From assembly GCF_030813695.1 (NCBI RefSeq), contig NZ_JAUSVA010000002.1:9013501-9077500 (forward strand): a stretch of 64,000 nucleotides of DNA. The letters run 5' to 3'. The translations under genes were made by a program, and so were the position numbers. Positions 12,001-17,837 of this stretch are shown piece by piece (within the stretch, counting starts at the first letter, position 1; each line of letters opens with the position of its first letter). The notes under the pieces are model-generated. The model saw nothing but the letters and a program-made list of their open reading frames with translations, was not told where the DNA came from and did no database searches. This DNA comes from Kitasatospora herbaricolor. Its GTDB lineage: Bacteria; Actinomycetota; Actinomycetes; Streptomycetales; Streptomycetaceae.

Positions 12001-15000
12001 GGCGCTGTGGGACACCATGGACGGTGACCCGCACCCCGCCGGGACCCGCCCGGACGGCATGCCCGAGCGCGACGCCGTCCGCGAGGTGACCAGGCGGCTC
12101 GGACCGCCCTGGCACTACGGCTCCGGTGCCACGGCCCTGGAGAAGGTGGTCGCCCTGGTCCGGGGCGGCGGCCCGGGGGCGCGGGCCCTGGTCCTGTTCG
12201 CCGAGCAGGGTCAGGTCGGCCACGCCCGGACGCTGCTGCACACCGGCGGTGGCGTCCTGCGATGGATCGACCCGCAGCTGGGCGAATTCCCGGAGCACGC
12301 ACCGGAGGTCTCCGGAACCGCGGGTGTCTGGGCGTACGCCGAGGACGCCGGGTACGACCAGATCCGTGGTGACGGGGAGTACGACGGAACGCTCTTCCAC
12401 GATCCGGCCACCGGTGAACCCGGACGCGTCTTCGGTATGGCCGGGCCCGAGCGGCTGTTCCCCCGCCACCCCGTCGCCGACCAACCGGGGTGGAAGGAGC
12501 GCGCGGAGGCCTTCGAGCAGCGCGTGGCCGAGCTGGCCACCTCCGTCGCGGCGCGGGAGGGCTCCGCCGTCGGCCTCGCCCTCCGGCACCTGGCCGCGAT
12601 CCTCGCCTACCACCACGGCCCGGACTGGAACGAGGACCTGCACCTCATGGAGGTCTTCACCAGGGACGACGTGACCAGCGCGGGTCAGATCGGCCACGCG
12701 GCCCTCACCGTCCGCGCCACCAGGAAGATGATGGCGTCCGGAAACCCCCGGGAGAGGTACACCGCGTTCTACAACGGGGCCTACTACCGGCCCGACGGGG
12801 ACCGACCGTACATCGGCGGCCTGAAGGAGCTGCTCGTCACGGTGTTCCAGGAGCCGGAGATGCTCACGGCCCAGGCCCTGGGCCTGGACGTGGCGAGGCT
12901 GCGGTCCTACCGTGACCACCTGCTGAGCGCGGAGCGCCGCACGGTCCGCAGGGTGTTGGACGTCTTCTCCCCCCAGCACGCCGGGAACTACTCGGACGAC
13001 CCGTTCGCCCTGGGCAACCTGACCCGGTGGAGCGCCGACCCGGTGGGCGACACCGCCGAACTGGGCCGCAGCCAGGTCATCCGGACCCGCCGCGCCGACG
13101 AGATGACCTCCCCCGCCAGGCTGACGCCGGGTCGGCTCAGGCGGGCCGGGATCGGCCTGAGCCGGCGCGAGCTGGCGCTGCTCCGGGAGCGGGAGGTGCT
13201 GCCGATCTCGTTGGTCGAGAGCCGGGAGGTCGACACCCTCCCGCTCACGGCGCAGGGGGAGCTGGACACCGCCCGGATCTTCCCGGAGTGGCAGACCGTC
13301 TCCGACGCGCAGGTCCGGACCGCCGCCCCCGACGCCGAGGGGAACGTCAGGACCACCGTGACGGCGCACGTCTCCGGCCGGATGGACCTCCGGGCCTCGG
13401 ACCTGACCGAGATGACACTCCAGGAGATCGAGGAGGCCGTCGCCGCGAACACCCTGGAGCCGGACGACCCGATCCCCGAGCGGCAGGGGCCGGAGTTCCC
13501 GCTCGGATCGATCGAGGGGGCCGCCCGGTTCCGACTGGACCCGGACTCGCGCTGGCACCGCGAGCTCGACGCACGGGGCATGCCCGCCATCGGGGGCCTG
13601 TCCGGGACGGCCGCCCGGATGCTGAGCGCGTTCGACTGGCTGAACGTCGAGGGGGCCCGCCGGGAGGACTTCGTCATCGGCCTGATCGGCTGGATGCTCC
13701 TGCAGAGGGACCACTCGCTGTACGAGATCCTGCGGGGCGTCCAGATCGCCGGGTTCAACGGTGTGGAGGGCAGGACCTTCGATCTGACCGACGCGGTGTC
13801 GATGTACCGGAGCCTGGACGCGCTCGGCCCCGACCTGGCCGAGGAGCGGCTGCGCGAGCTCGACCCGATGGGCCTGCTGCCGCACGAGCGGCACTACCGC
13901 GACCGGCTCGCGGTGAAGGGCGTCAAGGGCGGCCTCTACGGACTCAGCACCACCAGCCTCAGGGACGCGGAGGACTTCTACCGCGCGCAGCTCGACCCCG
14001 CGCCCGGTGCCGCGCCCACCGACCGGCGGGTGCTGAGCTGGCTGGCCGACCACGGGATCCCCGTACCCCGGATGCGCGAATCGCTCGCCGGCTTCGGGCC
14101 GGCCCAGTTCGCGGCGGTCCGGGCCTACACCGGGAACGACCACATCCTGATCAACCTGGTAGTGGAGCGGACCCGCGGGTTCGGGAGCGGGCTGCCGGTC
14201 ATCGACGTCGTGGCCGCGGCGACCCGGCTGGCCCTGAAGGACATGATCAGGAAGAAGCACTCCGCGCAGTCGTTCGTGGAGACCAACATCTTCTTCCTGG
14301 ACAGGGAGGTCAAGGCGCTCATGGACGAGCGCGGCCTGACGGACCCGGCCGAGCAGCAGGCCGTCGACGCCAAGCTCGACCGCAGGATCACCCAGCTGCT
14401 GCCCTCGGTGGTCGCCGAGTCGAAGCTCCACGCCGCCATGCTGATGGAGGCTCTCGACGCCCTGCCGGTCGCCCGGGAGATGACGGTCTACCGCGGGGCC
14501 TGGGAATGGGGGAGCGACCGCAACCTGAGTGCGTTCGTGGCGAAGTTCTTCGCCAAGGAGCACCTCGAGTTCGACACCTACGCGAGCACCAGCAAGAAGT
14601 TCACCACGGCGCTGACCTTCGCCACCAAGGACCCGGTGGGCGCGTACCGCCACCGCGTGGTGTACATGCTCCGGCTGCGCGGTGGCAGTGGGCGCGACAT
14701 CACCCCGTTCTCCCAGAAGCGCGGGGAGGCCGAGGTGCTGCTCCTGCCCGGGGCGCGCTTCCGGGTGACCGGGCGCACCCTGATGCCGCATCCGAGCGGT
14801 GACAGTGCCAAGGACTACGTCCTGATCGAGGCGGAGGAGGTGGTGCCGCCCGCCGCCGGTGTCGCCACGACCGCCACCCCGGTCGGGACGGCCCCGATCC
14901 CCGTGGAGACCCAGCCGGCGCCCGCCCACGAGGAGGAGTCCGACTCGGAGTCATTCGACGATCTGCTCTTCCTGTTCGACGACACCGAGGTGGTCGACCT

Positions 15001-15379
15001 CCAGGACGGCGCACCGCCCCTCAGTGGCGGCGGAGGGCCGCACGGCCCGACCGGGGAACCGGGGGCCGGGTCCGCTGCGGAGGTGCCCTTCCTGCTGCCC
15101 TTCCTGCCGCCGGGCGTTCCCTCGGCCGGCTCGCCGGACGATGCGGAACCGGACGATGCGGAACCGGACGACGGTTGGGAGTCCGGTGAGGAGGTGTCCT
15201 TCATCCTGCCGGTCGGTGTGCCGTACGGGCCGGGCGATGGCGACGACGACGATGGCGACGACGACGATGGCGACGACGACGATGACGAAGAGGATGACGA
15301 CGACGCTGCGGAGGACGGTGACGACGAGGGCGACGACGGCTGGGAGTCCGGCGAGGAGGTGACCTTCGTCCTCGGCTAG
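2..15379 (+). CDS. Giant multidomain polymorphic toxin/effector (5'-partial)
   Basis: The frame is open from the first bases, so the true start lies upstream; residues here count from the Met codon at 104 (5091 aa to the stop). Domains seen in order: HELMH zinc-protease motif (609-613, followed by GLPDEY); OTU-like cysteine protease (D763, C766, H962); six divergent beta-rich modules (about 1130-2770), the fifth followed by a coiled coil; His/Cys 'lonely Cys' domain (AGH2975, LLGC3029); Tyr/Gly-rich short repeats (3139-3195); ART with R3282, STT 3325-3327 and E3366-x-E3368; edema factor/ExoY-like nucleotidyl cyclase (R3524, K3541-K3548, D3636-x-D3638, H3671); KPLPPLP repeats; papain-like domain (C3961, H4040, D4056); second ART with R4797, STS 4828-4830 and E4875-x-E4877; Asp-rich tail. 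Proline-rich linkers separate domains. The T7SS-associated genes downstream suggest T7SS export (inference). Catalytic activity is predicted from motifs only. Confidence 0.9.
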   Translation, partial: LLDEPPIEGAFTADRLWRAGDHLPAFILYQGHEAMVWDYDLAEVTDDAQLDRMAAVYERAAEQVGRRLRRIVERAREEKDTDGAGRDAAETLLATYELLSDDGWTPAYISEFLRLQMLFRASDVPARFPHELSARPVGVVNGLVDPGAPLPPAPASPADPGRSLRGSDGASMRFYTWLDQKAGGNRQHLYAWGEAQSATSSSPESLQAKVLFAHFRNPGRQHLDDAYFWLNGLDRRLRETPGFRTEIGGEEVLGLSYDPVLLRSLAAQHVFTYEMLRTVRMPRVDRQAGTVRLIRLEQRTIEALAEQYEPGPTRRNHRPVEIRRGPAESFSLLTPYKDPEGGTFWLTMQTLPIHRVFGTHLQIRMDGPKEHSLYLGEDEFLAMAAGFPVECWGEDQPPLTAEEREQNDNAPAGQPPMPVTVGGPTADTGEAVPAGEPWTEAQTARSTLVAAEASQASPATVAPPPGTGPALLPPQAWAAVRRFARPARMSTTRFDPLVEGQPGSGAIAGPSLPAQYAARAPGGERPLGDLRGAMTRIDYDVRHFEARPGRWVREFTLRLDLKAQDGTSTSPEQVDRLWDEALSAVDQHVNGRFTLSDGAQFHLRIERADGLTDAHRTVRVAPGAGRSDQLLWYARSTRGVLVHELMHFLGLPDEYADSSTALRRTERFPGEPGVMGAAAHGDGFEVLPRHVRRIEDVLRSGPFVRELTFDRYRALSANAGHPAAAAPTGAAPGTVPEHPHHAPRAPRLPQPGASAGPGAPGSPTRPVAEVASRERGVHRAGLAVAGQPYEALTVPGDGDCLFTSLLVGAYRQFGGWEHQHLDVDGLREAVLHWYRGPEAAVHREAADATGQSALDALVMDLAPSRLWDVVGGTGPAPTHPDLLAPVRRDAALLLGDPGSGAWERLLATNPRLARSGLRDLGPERLRDMRPSEAVDLAIRDRDLWNTPFFDEVPRIAAAALGLNLGVLDSGGHHVDYLPDADRRTVLLYRQAGDEAHYSALRPVPRPEPLPSADVPSVPEPPVPASVPKVGPEAGPVPTAEPSPAQVAEKPALSAPPERLTHGGAGQLGGGDRVLPIPGPADRVLDRVVASLTAALAGDLPAAERQARDQVAEAEQRLSAAPPAGPRRVSAEQRVTRARDRLIKAEAQSVAERRRLAGAVRDQLSGALDLDALQPVLASLTQGELLALPFELDGWKGDIQVTATVVRAVTTKEEKKFEFEDGSDSFVTTGSFEEGRRRFGGGLLLGGKFTPNAPETSMAGQLGAVGDRSKAATVDSRGRTFSRSKTPEPALRIDADIRLGIDFSGVRKDGKSLPVGPGGAADRHRLRIDLPVPVVVPAAESADAVPPPGQRHYLPPLRVQQSLALGGTDVVKSVHIIDADGRRTGGGVPRLLAAAAPAAALPAGTTRNSLDAFGAETFGGDWAAVRAEILGRLDLLTLRTELKSMMNGEPVEILLSGERGHVLVFARVSEMTQLRTTGPTEFNTGTDVTRTVVASVTDSLSVAGAPSVKHTDFGQLPFGVTGSGSGQFGHDRSAIDRVTLRAGNAVKVKAAGVVFDGRAVLTFEYRPDGGSAGDHGTRATGLLGFQVLAEAADSVAADVSTPFRPGPVVPGPLVSPALPPGSTAWRPGPEIWQGGLPESAVVLDVLAGTGPSAGVEQGRDLHTALDELGVGAFRQDGWAGFREAVRHTFRRERLAASLPAMTRDLPLQGPLLSRPRHADTTVQATARVQRLEFLRTIDTAELNILNETAVGDAARDITGLTLGGQIQGGLHHDFPAGEWASASAGRGGSRRWRTGDRTAAGSSTVSSAKFPEPMAVYLATARLNVRLADQGGLDAAAAGPHPEVRFVVAVPQSRAASYLTEGPQAKQEVFTRPDPVVAPVPGHADDTPKPVDGAPEPAEDATKPAEETAEPPLPPERVARNRQLGSSDAVLTLTDGLAVVNRLRESLAPVFGSHWERVAADLMPYFDAVALRPMASALTSGRSWGAAVSAGGVTGEIRITGAAVTGLTYLKSVKDFEFEVGTETTTSTGLMHDERARTTWSIALAGKVPHLQGALSHAWNSDGVIGGTRDIGSNAVSKGKTVEAAAVFRGDLTFTVDVDLTRTFGLPGNRAIRHTLDATTGGEFAFPLRESAVAPGAKAKPAPAEPRHAPQRVMRSLVLGATDIVLRVSPIRPPEHTAVVPVHAPGAERPGVDADPQPEQPGDVPLQPLPAAPAPPRRPGAGHVLDQVDATGREVFGSDRNWRRVKEELAPKFTAEALQQRLRPLMAGQGWTIAVRGGTVTVRASVQDMVHVADTKATEFNSGSATGHSSGGTDGLTAYTRGSSQATALRIVGTSDPVGVLPAAVVAGGTLSHVGGRDHIAETSSAVGTGVGTKTKVPGSVFEGTALLHLEFRRNLRLWDRAVDKSVPAPARDEQRRIDAIQRAFAARQKDLAKRADELGPEAYRVANEELDAEHRAALRPLLDEQQQRIDESVLARWTADLRRLDQRIRDLGDRPGSEELRERYLAEQARHQEQIARPSVRRKPGPGPRSDRTPDQIAPMTRSSFAVRRNAFGYARVGFQALVETAETGPAANGADLRFEAPPAVTAGDGPPPAGRGYAPLPDPGPRTHSVPPARVWTEGFAPQEIRDLPDVGSLRSLLDTEGRRHFQGAWDSKVAGGGRRSERVMAEFGRERLTAALPRLTAGGELVGTPFQVKGRSAWVSVTAEVVDLAHLREEAGAEVALVGEASGRRSRRVLTSRHLQVMGQVGAEFSKLRSKFSTSVLLGGGYRRRQGGERSAGGRTIANSKVPVPLVHFEGHVAFRFAFHRAGEAAVSTGVVPFVVSVPKAEVARTVEAPGDTYFTAVDREYGRRWPGPTPARAPRPVPEPADAPKTPAESAGDPPNPGTEQPGTDNSGGRDTARDTDPNVGPGAAPDVGGGSGPAPAGRVLAPDGRSIPDADIRTRTITDEHGRSIGRAVFHDGDWALREGAYRRLRALGTYELRAAAGQPSGGAVRPVPWDPEHAYFYAGHADRAGFDLRLTDGSGVSGVGAGQVAGLLRRRPSVAALRAAAASGRPASIVLLGCESAEHAQAVAEVIGLPVHAPTGRTGVSAAAPGAGPGQPPTLYVKPAPGGAEGEFRTFVPGGPGGWGAISAPATGGPSGSPVPALRSGGPGAGAPDNTPGNGGDPSQRQGHESLDGYGEFDEYGYFHIYEMTDEHGYRHPYGGFDEHGAFHRYGEYGPDGWFRFHQQAAEPAQGPVELWPQALAAFRRRNVELDQESAGELRIGFVPEVRAAVVDDLQPGDATAAAFDTIDTELVADDAGTPLRWRVDDSLLFRWESERALGHLGDIFEQGFVPRAPGQFPTLQEYKNANTPSAFVSTTRSEAGRFDEWGTAYRFLIDAPGGIDVRRTFPDSGLAELEDEVAFPGGVRSKFIVGAEVVDGTGWGEAPGRYATPVTFVPNPHYRPDHRLDLADVLDATDNGTGRPTGPASPGPIGPAAPGAGDPGRTDPVRTDPAQAGTVRVGTVPSGRGRVRHVAEDVRFVEVSPQYAERVLGVPVRNQEKFQRVADRRGIVIEVRPTNPDSVPHLDAGALPKPKAIKAKTVNEEDIWLGAKAEDKGLVGFFRPVLPERPAGMGDGLWNRVLARFDQRTVEFAELAPVMRSLAGEFRVVDGVVQGRDRQGAWKPITGDHDIFDLQDAEGFRIGADEYGEAVEDMVGQDMGVQHGAHMFWQPESAFDRSIFEKIVKSHEAGGEALIRFVPGLERPVLGTAEPEQPSTTRPGRAHLGGFAGDPRRHAPGAVGSAWVGVVGEPGWDTAQGAPGEQAVPAGPPAGEKPLPPLPVGEEPWSEDVPAEKPLPPLPEGEDPWSEEASVEKPLPPVPVNQEPGAGHPPTGLPARPAGPVDRPAGGSRRSAASRRSPGDDVFSVLVPAVKRRAGDRAEDQDQDQDRPEPKRLQTMDRHVTPAADRGLVAPTGEQEQAWLDTAPDGPVLRGTTPLLTEGLLGHINPDRSTVNCVDANLALWDTMDGDPHPAGTRPDGMPERDAVREVTRRLGPPWHYGSGATALEKVVALVRGGGPGARALVLFAEQGQVGHARTLLHTGGGVLRWIDPQLGEFPEHAPEVSGTAGVWAYAEDAGYDQIRGDGEYDGTLFHDPATGEPGRVFGMAGPERLFPRHPVADQPGWKERAEAFEQRVAELATSVAAREGSAVGLALRHLAAILAYHHGPDWNEDLHLMEVFTRDDVTSAGQIGHAALTVRATRKMMASGNPRERYTAFYNGAYYRPDGDRPYIGGLKELLVTVFQEPEMLTAQALGLDVARLRSYRDHLLSAERRTVRRVLDVFSPQHAGNYSDDPFALGNLTRWSADPVGDTAELGRSQVIRTRRADEMTSPARLTPGRLRRAGIGLSRRELALLREREVLPISLVESREVDTLPLTAQGELDTARIFPEWQTVSDAQVRTAAPDAEGNVRTTVTAHVSGRMDLRASDLTEMTLQEIEEAVAANTLEPDDPIPERQGPEFPLGSIEGAARFRLDPDSRWHRELDARGMPAIGGLSGTAARMLSAFDWLNVEGARREDFVIGLIGWMLLQRDHSLYEILRGVQIAGFNGVEGRTFDLTDAVSMYRSLDALGPDLAEERLRELDPMGLLPHERHYRDRLAVKGVKGGLYGLSTTSLRDAEDFYRAQLDPAPGAAPTDRRVLSWLADHGIPVPRMRESLAGFGPAQFAAVRAYTGNDHILINLVVERTRGFGSGLPVIDVVAAATRLALKDMIRKKHSAQSFVETNIFFLDREVKALMDERGLTDPAEQQAVDAKLDRRITQLLPSVVAESKLHAAMLMEALDALPVAREMTVYRGAWEWGSDRNLSAFVAKFFAKEHLEFDTYASTSKKFTTALTFATKDPVGAYRHRVVYMLRLRGGSGRDITPFSQKRGEAEVLLLPGARFRVTGRTLMPHPSGDSAKDYVLIEAEEVVPPAAGVATTATPVGTAPIPVETQPAPAHEEESDSESFDDLLFLFDDTEVVDLQDGAPPLSGGGGPHGPTGEPGAGSAAEVPFLLPFLPPGVPSAGSPDDAEPDDAEPDDGWESGEEVSFILPVGVPYGPGDGDDDDGDDDDGDDDDDEEDDDDAAEDGDDEGDDGWESGEEVTFVLG
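15137..15280 (+). repeat. 15-bp tandem repeats encoding the acidic tail
   Basis: Two arrays lie inside the giant gene. GACGATGCGGAACCG is repeated at 15137 and 15152 and encodes DDAEP. GATGGCGACGACGAC is repeated three times at 15236-15280 and encodes DGDDD. Both keep the frame and build the Asp-rich C-terminus. Such arrays readily change copy number by slippage. Confidence 0.9.
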
Positions 15380-15477
15380 GGGCCCCGGAGCGGGCCGGCG
15401 CCGCAGGTGAACGCCGGGCCGGGCGGCGTCCGTGGAAGAGGGAGGCGGACGAGTGCACAGTGGACAGGAGTCCGGCG

Positions 15478-16119
15478 GTGACCGAGGTGTCGGAGGTGTC
15501 GGACGTGTCGGAGGTGTCGGAGATGTCGGAGGTGCCGCCGCACATCCGGGCCGCCGCCCGAGCCGCCCCCGGCCGGTGGATCGGCATGGTCGACCCCACC
15601 TGGGTGGGGGAGGGGCCGCCGCCGGCCTGGGCCGTGATCGGCCGGTGGCGCGCGGACGAGGACGGCGGCGTCGCGGAGTTCGCCGCCAACGAGGAGTACC
15701 GCGAGTCGCCGCTCGCGCTGGACTGGCCCGCTCCCAGTGATCCGGTGGACGCCGCCGTCCAGTCCTGCGCTACCGGGTACGGGCCGCCCGAGGCGGTCTA
15801 CCGCGCGCTGGCGTCGGCGCAGGTCGCCGTGCCGCTCGACGGCGGGGACGGGGTCGGCGGGATCGACCTGCCGGACGGGGAGACGGTGGCGGTCGTCTTC
15901 ACGGCCCGGTCGTGGCTGACGGCCGCGGGCGGCCCGGACCACGCCCTGCTGGGCGCCGCCGACCTGCTGGAGTGGCTGCCGCCGGGCTGCCGCCTGGTGC
16001 TCAACCCCGGCGCCCCTGTGGTGATGCGGCTGGAGCCCGCGTTGCTGCGGACGGCGCTGGCCGCACGGCCGGGAGGTCCCGGGCTGCCCCTCCGTCCGTT
16101 CGACCGGGCAGGCCGCTGA
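15478..16119 (+). CDS. T7SS-associated protein (lone7para-like)
   Basis: About 213 aa and soluble. After a Glu-Val-Ser repeat leader (a 9-bp DNA repeat, GAGGTGTCG-like) comes a body with WIGMVDPTWVGEG, AVIGRWR, EEYRESPLALDWPAPSDPVDAAVQ and a conserved GYGP segment. This pattern matches the family annotated as type VII secretion system-associated proteins in streptomycetes; the biochemical role is unknown. The GTG at 15478 is preferred because AGGAG sits 8 nt upstream; an in-frame GTG at 15460 is less well placed. It follows the giant toxin by 98 bp on the same strand and may be co-transcribed with it. A role as export or immunity partner is inference. Confidence 0.7.
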   Translation: MTEVSEVSDVSEVSEMSEVPPHIRAAARAAPGRWIGMVDPTWVGEGPPPAWAVIGRWRADEDGGVAEFAANEEYRESPLALDWPAPSDPVDAAVQSCATGYGPPEAVYRALASAQVAVPLDGGDGVGGIDLPDGETVAVVFTARSWLTAAGGPDHALLGAADLLEWLPPGCRLVLNPGAPVVMRLEPALLRTALAARPGGPGLPLRPFDRAGR

Positions 16120-16231
16120 ACCCGTCGGACCCCGCCGTCCGTCGAACCGGGAGGAACGGTCCGTCGTCCGGCTGCTGGTTGTCGGGGGCGGGCCTCCCAC
16201 ACGTGTTGTCATCGAAGGCCAGGGGGCCAGG

Positions 16232-17767
16232 GTGGGCAAGGACCAGAACACCGGGAAGCAGCCGGAAGAGCCGGCGGCGGAGGGGTACCGGCTGCCGGCA
16301 GTGGCCTGGGTCGTGCCGGCGGCGCGGACTCCGGCCCCGGCGGTCGGTGCCGTCGGTGCCGCCGGCGGAGGTGAGGGTGTGGGCCGTGGCGCGGGCGGGG
16401 CGAGGCCCGCCGAGGAGTCCTCGACGGCCGTGCCCGCCGCCGGTGCTGTACCGGCTGTACCGGCTCCACCGGCCGCGGCGGGCGAGGCACCGGCGGGCCC
16501 CGGAGCCGGCGCCGCCCTCGAGACGGGGTTGCCGGCCGGACCCGGTACCCCCGCCGCCTCGGCGACCGCGACCGGGTCCGCCGCCCCGACCGAGCCCCCG
16601 GCCGGAACGGGGTCCGGTGGCGTCGCCGAGGCCGCGTCCGCAGCCGAGGCACTGAGCGGCGTCGTCACCGGCCCGGTCCAGGAGGCGGCGGACCCGGAGG
16701 GTGGCCGGCCGGGCCGGATCCCGCGACCGATGGTGGCCGCCGCCGTCATCGCGGGCCTGGTGCTGATCGGCGTGCCGCTGGGCATCGGCCGCTTCGGCGG
16801 CGACGACCCCCACCCGGGCGCGGACGGTCCGCCGCCCGCCGGGTACACCCAGCAGGACGGCGGCGGTGACGGATTCGTCCCGGGGGTGGACGCGCAGGGC
16901 AACGTCACGCTCCCCGCCCCGCTCCCCGGGACCGGTCCCACGGTCGAGCCGGCCCTCCCCGGCGCGCCGACCGCCGACCCCGGCGCGGCCGGTGGCACCG
17001 GCCAGGAGCAGAACGCGGTCGGCGGTGGCCAACCGGCCGGCCGGCCGGGCTCCGCGCAGTCCTCCGGGCCCACCGGCAACCCCGGCACGGCCGGGCAGCC
17101 GGCCGGCCAGGGCACCGCCGGCGGCGGTGCGGCGGGTGGCGCGGCCGCGGCGGGTGGCACGGGGGGCGCGGCCCCGCAGCCGCAGACCCAGCCGTCGGCC
17201 CCGGCCCAGGTTCCGGCGGCGAAGCCCGCCCCGCCGGCAGCGCCGGTCTACAACGCCGTCGCGGGCCTGTGGTGCAGCCCGCCCGGCAACACCACCACCA
17301 CCCAGCAGTACGGGCGGTACGAGAAGGGCGAGGAGGGCTGGGTCACCAACTCCGGCGGCTACGCGGCGGACGGCTGCAACGGCAAGTACGCCTCGCTGCC
17401 GATGTCCGGGGCGGCCGAGAAGGACGACGGCAACTCGGTCGTCTGGACCTTCAACACCGCGCCGGTCGTCAACGGGAGCTGCAAGCTCTCCGTGTACGTC
17501 CCGGCCAGTGGCGACATCAAGGACGTCGGTGGGTCCCCGTCCTACTACACCGTCCAGTCCAAGTCGGAGCCGGGCAGCGGCACCATCAACCACTTCGTCG
17601 TCAACCAGACGTCCTCCAGGGGCTCGTGGGTCGCGGTCGGGACCTACCCCGCCACCAACGGGAAGATCGCCGTGATGCTGCACACCCGCGGCGAGGACTG
17701 GAAGGACGGCACCAAGACCTTCGCCCACCACGCGGCGTCCGCCGTCCGGGCCAACTGCACGGGCTGA
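16232..17767 (+). CDS. Membrane-anchored protein with golvesin-like C-terminal domain
   Basis: 511 aa, GTG start behind an AGGGGGCCAGG stretch. Residues 1-165 are Ala/Pro/Gly-rich and disordered. One hydrophobic segment lies near residues 166-187 (MVAAAVIAGLVLIGVPLGIG). A long Pro/Gly/Ala linker follows, then a compact domain of about 165 aa with WCSPPGN, SCKLSVYVPASG, a WVAVGTYPATNGK motif and three or four Cys. The last part resembles golvesin C-terminal-like beta-sandwich domains, which are extracellular. The topology is probably N-in with the C-domain outside the membrane. It lies between the T7SS-associated protein and the EccA-like ATPase. The function is unknown; a cell-surface or substrate-tethering role is inference. 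Confidence 0.65.
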   Translation: MGKDQNTGKQPEEPAAEGYRLPAVAWVVPAARTPAPAVGAVGAAGGGEGVGRGAGGARPAEESSTAVPAAGAVPAVPAPPAAAGEAPAGPGAGAALETGLPAGPGTPAASATATGSAAPTEPPAGTGSGGVAEAASAAEALSGVVTGPVQEAADPEGGRPGRIPRPMVAAAVIAGLVLIGVPLGIGRFGGDDPHPGADGPPPAGYTQQDGGGDGFVPGVDAQGNVTLPAPLPGTGPTVEPALPGAPTADPGAAGGTGQEQNAVGGGQPAGRPGSAQSSGPTGNPGTAGQPAGQGTAGGGAAGGAAAAGGTGGAAPQPQTQPSAPAQVPAAKPAPPAAPVYNAVAGLWCSPPGNTTTTQQYGRYEKGEEGWVTNSGGYAADGCNGKYASLPMSGAAEKDDGNSVVWTFNTAPVVNGSCKLSVYVPASGDIKDVGGSPSYYTVQSKSEPGSGTINHFVVNQTSSRGSWVAVGTYPATNGKIAVMLHTRGEDWKDGTKTFAHHAASAVRANCTG

Positions 17768-17837
17768 CCGGCCGCCGGGCGGTGCCCGGCACCGCCCCCA
17801 CCCGGAATCCCATCAACGACGGAGGAGAACGAGCGCG

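Noticed and set aside
10577..14929. A 1450-codon minus-strand frame opposite the 3' part of the giant gene
   Set aside because: Same reason: low-complexity antisense translation with no motif and no ribosome site.
15478..15536. Mobile or phage-like repeat from the six GAGGTGTCG-type units
   Set aside because: The units are in frame and encode the Glu-Val-Ser leader of the T7SS-associated protein. They are simple coding repeats without mobile element features.
16232..17767. Sortase-anchored surface protein
   Set aside because: There is no LPxTG-like motif or C-terminal membrane helix; the single membrane segment is internal and the C-terminus is a folded domain.
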